This document shows positions 34,133 to 42,495 of a DNA stretch of 64,000 nucleotides, one piece after another (the first letter of the stretch is position 1; each line of letters begins with the position of its first letter). The translations under genes and the position numbers were made by a program. The notes under the pieces were generated by a model, which saw nothing but the letters and a program-made list of their open reading frames with translations, was not told the DNA's origin and did no database searches. The DNA is from Rhodoplanes serenus (lineage in GTDB: Bacteria > Pseudomonadota > Alphaproteobacteria > Rhizobiales > Xanthobacteraceae), in contig CAMDDZ010000005.1 in assembly GCA_945893145.1 (NCBI GenBank), positions 1 to 64,000 of the forward strand, read 5' to 3'.

Positions 34133-35097
34133 ATGCCGCTTCGCAGCGCCTGCCTCGCTTTCGTCGCCGGTCTGGCGGTTGCACATTCCGGCCTCGCGCT
34201 CGGGCAATCGTTCGACTATCCGAACAAGAAAATCACCATGGTGGTCGGCTTCGCTCCAGGCGGCGGCGTCGATACGCTCGCGCGCGTCGTCGCCCAGGAG
34301 CTCGCCGACAGCGCCGGCTATCAGATCGTGGTGGAGAACCGGCCGGGCGCAGGCTCCAATGTCGCTGCCAAAGTGGTGGCGAGCGCACCCGCCGATGGCT
34401 ACACGCTGCTGTTCACCGGCAACAGCTACGCCATCAATCAGACCATCTACCGCAACCCTGGCTATGAGACGTCGGAGCTGCGCGCGATCGCGATCGCGGC
34501 ACTCGACAGCCAGGCGCTCGTGGTCAACGCCAACAATCCGGCTCGCACGCTTGCGGATTTCCTCAAAGCCGCGAAAGACAAGCCGCCGACCTTCGGTTTC
34601 GGCGGCTCGTCATCGCGCATCATCTCGGAATATGTGCTTCGCGTCCTGGCAAAGACCGAAGCCGTGGCGGTGCCGTTTCAAAGCGGCGCACCGGCGCTCA
34701 ATGCGCTGCTCGGCAATCATGTCGATATCCTTGCGGCGCCCATCGCCGAGGTGGTGCCGCAGGTGCAGCAAGGGCCGTGCGCGTGCTCGCCGTCACCGGT
34801 AGCCAGCGCTCGCCGGCGTTTCCGGATACCCCAATGCTGAGCGAGGCGGGCTTTCCGGGGCTCGGCATTCACGGCTGGATCGGAATTCTTGCGCCCAGCA
34901 AGACGCCGAACGACATCTGCGCCAAGCTCAATGCCGCGGTGAACGCGGCCGTGCTGAAGCCCGCCATCAATGCCCGGCTCAAGACGCTCGGCTACGACCC
35001 CCGCGCGATGCTGCTCACCGATGCCGGGCCGTTCCTCGCCAACTCCATCGAAACCTGGCGCAAGATGATCCTCGCCACCGGCATGCAGATTAACTAA
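34133..35097 (+). pseudogene. TctC/BUG family binding protein, frameshifted
   Basis: From ATG 34133 a normal BUG protein is read: signal peptide, then SFDYPNKKITMVVGFAPGGG, VVENRPGAGSNVAAK, PADGYTLLFTGNSY. At 34771-34776 the frame changes: QVQQG continues out of frame, while the other frame resumes VRVLAVTGSQRSPAFPDTPMLSEAGFPGLG and runs to 35097. One base appears lost in AAGGGCCGTG. Joined, the product would be about 321 residues, normal for the family. It is a recent pseudogene or a base-call error. Confidence 0.8.
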
Positions 35098-35133
35098 TAA
35101 CTTTGCCGGGAATGACAGCGGAGAGAGCAGCCG

Positions 35134-36771
35134 ATGGCTGATACGTTGCGAGGCGCCGACATTGTTGCCCGTTCGCTGGCGCGGCTCGGCTGCAAGCGCG
35201 TGTTCACGCTGTCTGGCAACCACATCATGTCGATCTTCGATGCCGCGATCGAGGCCAACCTCGATCTCGTGCACGTGCGCCACGAGGCGGCCGCGGTTCA
35301 CATGGCTGACGCTCACGGGCGGCTGACCGGCGAGGCCGGCATTGCGCTGGTGACCGGCGGGCCGGGCCACGCCAATGCGGTCGGCGCGCTCTACACTGCG
35401 CTCGCAGCCGAATCGCCGATGGTGCTGCTGTCCGGCCACGCCGCCACCTGGGAGTTCGGGCGCGGCGGCTTCCAGGAAATCCGCCAGGCCGACATGGCGG
35501 CGCCGGTCAGCAAAGCATCATGGACCACGCTCAAGGCGGCCGATCTCGCCCGCGACATGGGCGAAGCGATCCGCGTCGCCACCACCGGCCGGCCCGGTCC
35601 GGTGCATGTCAGCTTGCCGTCCGATCTGCTGGAGCAACGAATTGAGCAGAGCGCCATCGTGTGGCCGGAGCCGCACACCGCACCGGGCTCTGCGCTCACC
35701 GACGATCCAGCCGATAAAATCCTCGCCGCCATTGCGGGCGCGACGCGGCCGATTATCCTGGCCGGTCCAGCGCTATCCAATCCGAGCGGCCGGGCCTTGC
35801 TGGCAAAGCTCGAAGCCGCGACCGGTGTCCCGGCTGTCGTGATGGAAAGTCCGCGCGGCCTCGCCGACGCCACGCTCGGCGCCTTCCCGCACCTCGCCAA
35901 GCGCGCCGATCTGATCGTGCTGCTCGGCAAGGCGCTCGACTTCACCACCAAATGGGTGTCCGGCCCGGCGTTCGATGCGGACGTGAAGTTGATCGCGATC
36001 GATCCGGAGGCTGGCCTCATCAAGCGCGCCAAGATCGAAAAGCGCGAGCGCCTGCTGAACGGTAGCATCGCGGATACGCGGCGCGCCGCCGAAACGCTCA
36101 TCGGGCGCGCAGCCAAAAGCGCGCCACGCCAGGGCGGCTGGCACGCCGAGGCGCGCACCGCGCTCGACAGCCGGCCCGCCGCCTGGGCAAGTGTGGTCTC
36201 CAAAACGCCGGGCCATCTGCATCCCGCGGAGGTGTTCCGCGCGCTGCGGCCGTTCGTCGAACGCGACCCCGATGCGATCCTGATTTGCGATGGCGGCGAA
36301 TTCGCGCAATGGGGCCAGAGCATGCTGCCGCTGCGCCGCCGCCTGATCAACGGCGTTGCGGGCGCAATTGGCAGTTCGCTGTCGTTTGCGCTCTCAGCTC
36401 GGATGATCGAACCGCGCGCGCCTATCTTCGTGGTGTTGGGCGACGGCACCATCGGCTTCCACATCGCCGAGTTCGAGACCGCCATGCGCCGTGGCCTGCC
36501 GTTCGTCGCGATCCTCGGCAACGATGCGCGCTGGAACGCCGAGAGCGAAATCCAGCGGCGCGAATACGGGGCGAACCGCATGCACGGCTGCGAGCTGCTG
36601 CCAGCGCGTTACGACCGGGTCGTGGCGGCGTTCGGCGGCCACGGCGAGTACGTCGAGCAGGCCGCGGACCTGCCGGCCGCGATCGAGCGTGCGCTCGCCA
36701 GCGGCAAGCCGGCTTGCGTCAACGTGAAGCTCGAAAGCACGGCTGCGCCAATGATCCGGGCCGGTGATTAA
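35134..36771 (+). CDS. acetolactate-synthase-like thiamine-diphosphate enzyme
   Basis: 545 residues, all three domains of the PYR-central-PP type. The catalytic Glu is in LVHVRHEAAAVHMADAHGRLTG, the PYR domain has VTGGPGHANAVGALYTAL, and the PP motif is VVLGDGTIGFHIAEFETA ... ILGNDARWN. Relatives include acetolactate synthase, oxalyl-CoA decarboxylase and benzoylformate decarboxylase. There is no regulatory subunit gene beside it, so a catabolic 2-oxo acid carboligase or decarboxylase is likelier than valine/leucine synthesis. Confidence 0.83.
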   Translation: MADTLRGADIVARSLARLGCKRVFTLSGNHIMSIFDAAIEANLDLVHVRHEAAAVHMADAHGRLTGEAGIALVTGGPGHANAVGALYTALAAESPMVLLSGHAATWEFGRGGFQEIRQADMAAPVSKASWTTLKAADLARDMGEAIRVATTGRPGPVHVSLPSDLLEQRIEQSAIVWPEPHTAPGSALTDDPADKILAAIAGATRPIILAGPALSNPSGRALLAKLEAATGVPAVVMESPRGLADATLGAFPHLAKRADLIVLLGKALDFTTKWVSGPAFDADVKLIAIDPEAGLIKRAKIEKRERLLNGSIADTRRAAETLIGRAAKSAPRQGGWHAEARTALDSRPAAWASVVSKTPGHLHPAEVFRALRPFVERDPDAILICDGGEFAQWGQSMLPLRRRLINGVAGAIGSSLSFALSARMIEPRAPIFVVLGDGTIGFHIAEFETAMRRGLPFVAILGNDARWNAESEIQRREYGANRMHGCELLPARYDRVVAAFGGHGEYVEQAADLPAAIERALASGKPACVNVKLESTAAPMIRAGD

Positions 36772-36870
36772 GCGGCGATTTAGCTGAAATTGCCTCCAAT
36801 TCGATGTAAATCGGCTGCCCCCAGCACATTTCGGCTTAAGGCGGCCCCGATACGTTGCGAGCGTCAACGA

Positions 36871-37119
36871 ATGGAGACGCCCGTGATTCAGCCCAAGATC
36901 CAGGACGCGATTGCGCGCATTCAGCACCTTGCGGTTCCGATCACGATTACGGTGTCGTTCTACGTATTCGGCTTCTTCATCACGGCCGAAACGCTCGGCC
37001 TTTCCGGCCGCGAGCTCGTGATTGGCCTGATTTCCGGCGCGGTTGGCGGCATCACCACGCTGATCGCCGTGCTGCACAGGCAGGACGCAGCCGACATGCT
37101 GCCGTCGGCGGCGGTTTAA
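36871..37119 (+). CDS. small two-helix membrane protein, unknown
   Basis: 82 residues from the ATG at 36871; earlier in-frame starts add a low-complexity leader. Two helices lie near residues 22-42 (VPITITVSFYVFGFFITAETL) and 50-67 (LVIGLISGAVGGITTLIAVL). The short hydrophilic tail is HRQDAADMLPSAAV. The 3' end overlaps the convergent asparaginase gene by 4 bp. No family recognised. Confidence 0.55.
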   Translation: METPVIQPKIQDAIARIQHLAVPITITVSFYVFGFFITAETLGLSGRELVIGLISGAVGGITTLIAVLHRQDAADMLPSAAV

Positions 37120-38123
37120 CGAGCGCCCGCCCAATCGGTCGGCCGTAAAGCGCCGACGGCAATCCCATTCCAGTTTCGCAACGCCGGCCGCACGAAGCGC
37201 TCCAGCGCCGTCCGGTCGGCGTCGGATTTTAGCAACCGCGCCATCGTCGCGGCGATCATCACCTCGGCGGCACGGCCCGCGCCGTCATCGCATTTCACCG
37301 CAATGCCAAAGCCCTGCTCCGGCAGCGCGCCACAGAAAACGCCCTCGGCGCCAGTCTTGACGAACACGCGCGCGCCAAACGCCTGCATGATCTCGGTGCA
37401 GAAGCGCCCGGTGCCGGCGACGTGCCATGGCTTCTCGGCGCAAGCAGCACGCAGCCGCACCGCGGCCTTGGCGCGTACTGGTGACATGCCCTGCCCCGAG
37501 CCGAAGCGCGCGAATGCTTGGGCGAGACTGACAAGCGGCAACGCCCAGGTCGGCACCGAGCAGCCATCGGTGGCGCAGACGTCCTGCGAGATTGCCGTCC
37601 CAGCCAGGCTTTCGAGCGTTGCTTTGACGTCGCGCTGCACCGGATGTGCCGGATCGAAATAGCTCGCGCGATCGGCCTCCAGCGCGCAGGCGGTGCAAAG
37701 AAAACCCGCATGTTTGCCGGAGCAATTGTTGTGCAGCGCCGAGGCCAGCGCGCCCGAACGCGCCAATGCCTGGGCCGACGGCTGGTGGATCGGCCAGTGT
37801 GCGCCGCATTTCAGCGCTGAAGGATCGAGCCCCGCCCGTTCGAGCATCCGCGTCGCGGTCGCGACGTGGCCCGGCTCGCCGCTGTGGGACGCGCAGGCGA
37901 GCGCCAGCTCTTCGGCGCCAAAACCGAAGCGGTCGGCGGCCCCGCTCTCGATCAGCGGCAGCGCCTGCAGCGCCTTGATGGCCGAGCGTGGATAGACCGG
38001 CTTTTCGACGTCGCCGAGCGTCAGCACGCGGGCGCCGCCGGCGTCGACCACCGCTATGGCACCGCAATGGCGACTCTCCACCAGCGCGCCGCGCATCACC
38101 TCGACAAGTGCCGGATTACTCAT
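37116..38123 (-). CDS. L-asparaginase II, rhizobial type
   Basis: 335 residues of the AnsA-II/ReAII family (distinct from E. coli AnsB), hydrolysing asparagine to aspartate and ammonia. Conserved blocks include VYPRSAIKALQALPLIESGAAD, LACASHSGEPGH, ALHNNCSGKHAGFLC (with the Ser-Gly-Lys catalytic set) and CATDGCSVPTWALPL. Length and order match the Rhizobium etli inducible enzyme. No signal peptide, so cytoplasmic. Single gene. Confidence 0.88.
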   Translation of the reverse strand: MSNPALVEVMRGALVESRHCGAIAVVDAGGARVLTLGDVEKPVYPRSAIKALQALPLIESGAADRFGFGAEELALACASHSGEPGHVATATRMLERAGLDPSALKCGAHWPIHQPSAQALARSGALASALHNNCSGKHAGFLCTACALEADRASYFDPAHPVQRDVKATLESLAGTAISQDVCATDGCSVPTWALPLVSLAQAFARFGSGQGMSPVRAKAAVRLRAACAEKPWHVAGTGRFCTEIMQAFGARVFVKTGAEGVFCGALPEQGFGIAVKCDDGAGRAAEVMIAATMARLLKSDADRTALERFVRPALRNWNGIAVGALRPTDWAGAR

Positions 38124-38197
38124 TGTTAACGTGCGCCCTGGCAGTTTGCCGCAGCCCTTGCCACAGTTCAGTCGAGAACCATTTATACTCGACTCGC

Positions 38198-38995
38198 ATG
38201 GAAACTATTCCCCCAAAGCCCCGCCGTTCGCGCAGGACACTGATGCTGCTCTCGATCCTTGCGTTCTTTCTGTTGCCGGCGGCAGCGAGCGCCGCGCTGA
38301 TCGCCTATCACGGTGGACCGCGCAGCTGGCGGAGCTACGACGGCTCGGCGCGCAGCAGTCTGCCGGCGGCCGCCAACCATCCGGAGGCTCGGGTGCTGGT
38401 GTTCGCGGGGCGCACGCGCGGATGGAAGGGCGCGGTCGCGCTGCACTCCTGGGTCGTGATCAAACCCGCCAACGCTGCTGAGTGGCGGCGCTACGACGTG
38501 GTCGGCTGGGGCGGCAATCCGGTGCGCACCAACTGGTGGGGCCCCGACATCTGGTTCGGCGAGCGGCCGACGGTCGTGCTCGACGTCAAGGGCACGGCAG
38601 CCGACGCGCTCATTCCGCGCATGGAAGCTGCGATCAAAAATTACCGCTACGCTCAGGACGGCGACTACCGCATCTGGCCGGGGCCGAACAGCAACACATT
38701 TGTGGCTTCGGTGCTGCGCGCGGTACCGGAGGTCGGCGTGAGCCTGCCACCCAACGCTGTCGGCCGCGATTTTCGTCCCCTGCCCTACGCTGGCCTGACC
38801 GACAGCGGCACCGGCGTCGAGGCAAACCTGTGGGGCGTGTTCGGCGTCAAGATCGGCTGGGTCGAGGGTGTTGAATTCAACCTGTGTGGCCTGGTTGCCG
38901 GAATCGATCTGCGCGAACCCGCTGTGAAGATTCCGGGCTTCGGCCGCATCGGGATCGCGAGCCAGAGCGCAACCGCCGCACCGGCGCCACTCTAG
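38198..38995 (+). CDS. DUF3750 domain protein, membrane-anchored
   Basis: 265 residues from the ATG at 38198. One N-terminal helix (TLMLLSILAFFLLPAAASAALIAY) precedes a periplasmic domain with RSWRSYDGSARSSLP, LHSWVVIKPANA, VVGWGGNPVRTNWWGPDIWFG, and YRIWPGPNSNTFVASVLRAVPE. The last is the typical DUF3750 core (a papain-like, NlpC-related pattern with WPGPNSNTF). Function unknown. Upstream of the arsenosugar-type cluster, but separated by 66 bp. Confidence 0.75.
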   Translation: METIPPKPRRSRRTLMLLSILAFFLLPAAASAALIAYHGGPRSWRSYDGSARSSLPAAANHPEARVLVFAGRTRGWKGAVALHSWVVIKPANAAEWRRYDVVGWGGNPVRTNWWGPDIWFGERPTVVLDVKGTAADALIPRMEAAIKNYRYAQDGDYRIWPGPNSNTFVASVLRAVPEVGVSLPPNAVGRDFRPLPYAGLTDSGTGVEANLWGVFGVKIGWVEGVEFNLCGLVAGIDLREPAVKIPGFGRIGIASQSATAAPAPL

Positions 38996-39061
38996 CCGCT
39001 CACGCCAAATTGCACATTCAAGCGACGTGACGACCGGCGGCGCGTCTGCCAGATTGCGCTC

Positions 39062-40036
39062 ATGCTTGATACTTGGCCGCTGCTCGAAAAAGTTCCCTTC
39101 CCGGCAATCCGGCGCGGGCGGCTCGACGCATTGCAGGTGAATGTCGGCTATCGGTGCAATCAGTCGTGCGTGCATTGTCATGTCGGGGCAAGCCCGCATC
39201 GCACCGAGGAGATGAACGGCGAAGTGACGGATGTGGTGCTCGGCTTTCTGGCGCGCGGGCGGGTTTCGACCCTCGACATCACCGGCGGCGCGCCGGAGCT
39301 CAACCCGCATTTCCGGCGGCTCGTCAGTAGCGCGCGCGGTCTTGGTGTACGCGTGATGGACCGCTGCAACCTGACGATCTTCGAGGTCGACGGCCAGGAC
39401 GATCTGCCGGAGTTTCTCGCCTCCGAGCAGGTCGAAATCGTGGCCTCGATGCCTTGCTACCTTGAGGACAACGTCGATGCACAACGCGGCAAGGGCGTGT
39501 TCGACGGCTCGATCCGCGGATTGCAGCGGCTGAATGCGCTCGGCTATGGCAAGCCGGAACCCGGCCTCGTGCTCAACCTCGTTTACAATCCGCAAGGGCC
39601 CTCGCTGCCGCCGCCGCAAGCCGCGCTCGAAGACGACTACAAGCGCGTGCTGGGCGAGCGTCATGGCGTGGTGTTCAACCGCCTGTACACGCTCGCCAAC
39701 ATGCCAATCCAGCGCTTCGGCTCGACGCTGATCTCCAAAGGCCAGTTCGATTCCTACCTCGGCACGCTACGCGACGCCCATCTTGACGCGAACCTCGATG
39801 GCGTAATGTGCCGGAACCTCATTTCGGTCGATTGGCGCGGCTTCGTCTACGACTGCGACTTCAACCAAATGCTCGACCTGCCGCTTTGGTACCGCGATCG
39901 CGACCGGGTGCATCTCTCGGAACTCCTGGCTTCCGAGCTCGAAGGTAATCCGGTCCGCGTCGCCGGCCATTGCTATGGCTGCACCGCGGGCCAAGGCTCG
40001 AGCTGCGGCGGCGCGTTGCGTGAGGCTGCGGAATGA
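39062..40036 (+). CDS. arsS: radical SAM protein, arsenosugar-biosynthesis ArsS family
   Basis: 324 residues. The radical SAM cluster CxxxCxxC is Cys32/Cys36/Cys39 in YRCNQSCVHCHVG. The C-terminal DUF3641 part includes CDFNQMLDLPL and the late CYGCTAGQGSSCGGAL with extra Cys residues. ArsS is proposed to convert an adenosyl-arsenical into arsenosugar precursors. In some relatives one Cys is selenocysteine; here the frame has Cys throughout. It overlaps the next glycosyltransferase by 4 bp (ATGA). No arsM methyltransferase gene lies in the window. Confidence 0.82.
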   Translation: MLDTWPLLEKVPFPAIRRGRLDALQVNVGYRCNQSCVHCHVGASPHRTEEMNGEVTDVVLGFLARGRVSTLDITGGAPELNPHFRRLVSSARGLGVRVMDRCNLTIFEVDGQDDLPEFLASEQVEIVASMPCYLEDNVDAQRGKGVFDGSIRGLQRLNALGYGKPEPGLVLNLVYNPQGPSLPPPQAALEDDYKRVLGERHGVVFNRLYTLANMPIQRFGSTLISKGQFDSYLGTLRDAHLDANLDGVMCRNLISVDWRGFVYDCDFNQMLDLPLWYRDRDRVHLSELLASELEGNPVRVAGHCYGCTAGQGSSCGGALREAAE

Positions 40037-40743
40037 CGCTGCATCCGCAGCGCACGCTCTCCATCATCGTACCGGTGCTCGACGAAGCGGCGGTCATTGC
40101 GGCTGTGCTGACGGCGCTTGGCCCTTTGCGCCAACGCGGCACAGAAGTGATCGTGGCTGACGGCGGCAGCCGCGACGGCACGCCTGAGTTGGCGCGCCCG
40201 CTCGCCGACCATGTGATCGCGGCGGCGCGTGGACGCGCTTCGCAGATGAACGCCGGCGCCCTGGCGGCGCGCGGCGACGTGCTGCTATTCCTACACGCCG
40301 ATACGAGGCTGCCGGCCGAGGCCGACGGCCTCGTGCTCGCCGGCCTTTATTCCACAGGCCTTCAATGGGGCCGCTTTAATGTGCATATCGAGGGTCGCAA
40401 CCCGATGTTGGCTGTCATCGCCGCACTGATGAATTGGCGCTCGCTCATCACCGGGATCGTCACCGGAGACCAGGCGGTGTTCGTCACTCGCACGGCCTTC
40501 GTGGCTGCGGGCGGATTTCCGGACATCCCGCTGATGGAGGACATTGCGCTGTCGAAGCGCCTCAAGCGGCTCGGCCGCCCGCTCTGCCTCACCACTTCGG
40601 TCACCACCTCGGGACGGCGCTGGGAGCGGCACGGCGTCATCCGCACAGTGCTCTTGATGTGGCGGCTGCGGCTTGCCTATTTCCTCGGGGCCGAGCCCGC
40701 CGTGCTCGCCCGCCGCTATGGTTATGTACCGCGCAATGGCTGA
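40033..40743 (+). CDS. TIGR04283-type family 2 glycosyltransferase
   Basis: 236 residues. A GT-A fold glycosyltransferase 2: LSIIVPVLDEAAVI, VIVADGGSRDGTPELA, GDVLLFLHADTRLPA (the DxD-equivalent HADT) and FVAAGGFPDIPLMEDIALSKRLKRLG. This short subfamily accompanies ArsS-type radical SAM genes in many bacteria. It may attach sugar to the product. The start overlaps arsS by 4 bp and the end overlaps the next gene by 8 bp. Confidence 0.82.
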   Translation: MTLHPQRTLSIIVPVLDEAAVIAAVLTALGPLRQRGTEVIVADGGSRDGTPELARPLADHVIAAARGRASQMNAGALAARGDVLLFLHADTRLPAEADGLVLAGLYSTGLQWGRFNVHIEGRNPMLAVIAALMNWRSLITGIVTGDQAVFVTRTAFVAAGGFPDIPLMEDIALSKRLKRLGRPLCLTTSVTTSGRRWERHGVIRTVLLMWRLRLAYFLGAEPAVLARRYGYVPRNG

Positions 40744-41356
40744 TACGACGAACATCTCAATCCTTGCCAAGGCGCCGGTGCCGGGGTTCGCCAAAACCCG
40801 GCTCATCCCGGCGCTCGGCCCAGACGGCGCGGCAGGCCTGCAAGCGCGGCTGATTGAACGCACGGTCGCGACCGCCTGTGCGGCCAAGCTCGGCCCGGTC
40901 AGGCTGTGCGCCACGCCAGACGAAACGCACCCGCTGTTCGGCGTGATGCAGCAGCGGTTCGGAGTCACACTTGCGCGCCAGCCGGACGGCGATCTTGGCG
41001 CGCGCATGCTGGCTGCAGCCACCGAAGCCGGTGGTCCAGTGCTGGTCATCGGCACCGATTGTCCGGCGCTCACGGTAGGCCAATTGCATGACATGGCGGA
41101 GGTGCTGCGCGGCTACGATGCAGCCCTGATCCCGGCGGAGGATGGCGGCTACGTGCTGATCGGGCTGCGCCGGCCGCAGCCCGTGCTGTTTTCTGAAATT
41201 GCCTGGGGCACCGCGACGGTCGCCGACGAGACGCGGTGGCTACTGTCGGCGCACGGTTTGACCTGGCGCGAACTGCCGGCGCTGTGGGACGTCGACAAGC
41301 CGGAGGATCTGGAGCGCCTGCGGCGTTCAGGATTCGCCGAATTGATCGGGGGCTAG
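40736..41356 (+). CDS. TIGR04282/DUF2064 glycosyltransferase-like protein
   Basis: 206 residues from the ATG at 40736. A nucleotidyl/glycosyltransferase-like fold (CofC-like): ISILAKAPVPGFAKTRLIPALG, LVIGTDCPALTVGQL and IPAEDGGYVLIGLRRPQPVLF are the family's diagnostic blocks. It is the third member of the overlapping ArsS-TIGR04283-TIGR04282 set, so all three proteins should be made in similar amounts. Substrate inferred only from association. Confidence 0.82.
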   Translation: MADTTNISILAKAPVPGFAKTRLIPALGPDGAAGLQARLIERTVATACAAKLGPVRLCATPDETHPLFGVMQQRFGVTLARQPDGDLGARMLAAATEAGGPVLVIGTDCPALTVGQLHDMAEVLRGYDAALIPAEDGGYVLIGLRRPQPVLFSEIAWGTATVADETRWLLSAHGLTWRELPALWDVDKPEDLERLRRSGFAELIGG

Positions 41357-42495
41357 ACGCGCCCTTCCAGCGCGCGCCGGAAGATGGTGCGCGCCGCGCG
41401 CTTGTCGAGCGCGATCGGATTTCCACCGGCCGTCGGGTCCTTCGGCGCCATTGCGACGATCTGCTCGATCTTGTCATCACCGACATTGAGCCCAGCCAAC
41501 GTGTGCGGCACGCCGATCTCGCCGCGCAGCACCAGCACCCAGTCAAGGAAGGCGCGAAAGCTCGGCCGCAACCCGATGTAAGCCGCGAGTCGCTTGATAC
41601 GGTCCTCGATCGCCTTGCGGTTGAAGGCGAGCACATAGGGCATGAACACCGCGTTAGTCATGCCGTGGTGGCTGTCGTAGAGCGCACCGACCGGATGCGA
41701 CAGCGCATGGATCGCACCGAGGCCCTTCTGGAACGCGGTCGCGCCCATGCTGGCTGCGGCCATCATGTGGGCCCGCGCGTCGAGGTCACCACCATTCTTG
41801 ACCGCAAGCGCCAGATTCTCCTTCACGAGGCGCACGCCTTCGGCAGCGATGCCGTCGGCGAGCGGGTGATAGGACGGCGCGCAATAGGCCTCGACGCAAT
41901 GAGCGAGCGCATCCATGCCGGTTCCGGCAGTGATCGCGGGCGGCATCCCGATCGTGAGCACCGGATCGCAAAGAGCGATCTTGGGCATCATCGCCGGGTG
42001 GAAGATGATCTTCTTGGTGTGCGAGGTCTCGTCGGTGACGACACCGGCGCGGCCGACCTCCGAGCCGGTGCCGGCCGTGGTCGGCACCGCGACCACGGGA
42101 GCAATGCCGCTCGCGTCAGCGCGCGTCCACCAGTCGCCGATGTCCTCGAAGTCCCCAATGGGACGCGTCTGCGCCTGCATGAAGGCAATCAGCTTGCCGA
42201 CATCGAGGGCGGAACCGCCGCCGAACGCCACCACGCCGTCGTGACGACCTGATTTGTACGCGGCGACGCCCGCCGCGATGTTGGCCTCGACCGGATTGGG
42301 TTTGATGGCAGAGAACACGCCGCCGCCGATCGAAGCAGCCGCGGCTTGTGTCATCGGCAGTTTCGCCAGGCCCGGATCGGTGACGAACAGCGGATTCGAA
42401 ATGCCGGCGGCTTTCGCGACGTCAGGCAGTTCCGCGATCCGGCCAGCGCCGAAACGCACCGAGGTCGGGTAATTCCAATTGCCGCGCAGTTCCAT
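41353..42495 (-). CDS. iron-containing alcohol dehydrogenase
   Basis: 380 residues of the group III (Fe-dependent) alcohol dehydrogenase family. VVAFGGGSALDVGKLIA (NAD-binding GGGSxxD), AVPTTAGTGSEV, and metal ligands in CDPVLTIGMPP, AGTGMDALAHCVEAY and GAIHALSHPVGALYDSHHGMTNA are present. The start at 42495 shares one base with the glutamine-synthetase-like gene stop (TGATG). It oxidises an alcohol or reduces an aldehyde. Being last in a nitrogen-catabolic operon suggests processing of an amino aldehyde-derived alcohol. Confidence 0.85.
   Translation of the reverse strand: MELRGNWNYPTSVRFGAGRIAELPDVAKAAGISNPLFVTDPGLAKLPMTQAAAASIGGGVFSAIKPNPVEANIAAGVAAYKSGRHDGVVAFGGGSALDVGKLIAFMQAQTRPIGDFEDIGDWWTRADASGIAPVVAVPTTAGTGSEVGRAGVVTDETSHTKKIIFHPAMMPKIALCDPVLTIGMPPAITAGTGMDALAHCVEAYCAPSYHPLADGIAAEGVRLVKENLALAVKNGGDLDARAHMMAAASMGATAFQKGLGAIHALSHPVGALYDSHHGMTNAVFMPYVLAFNRKAIEDRIKRLAAYIGLRPSFRAFLDWVLVLRGEIGVPHTLAGLNVGDDKIEQIVAMAPKDPTAGGNPIALDKRAARTIFRRALEGRV

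Noticed and set aside
36790-36870. Longer start for the small membrane protein at 36871
   Set aside because: The added 27 residues are Arg/Pro/Cys-rich and unlike a membrane protein N-terminus; the ATG at 36871 gives a clean two-helix protein.
38183-39664. Minus-strand open frame of 493 codons opposite the DUF3750 and arsS genes
   Set aside because: It crosses two real genes antisense and has shadow-type composition with no recognised motif.
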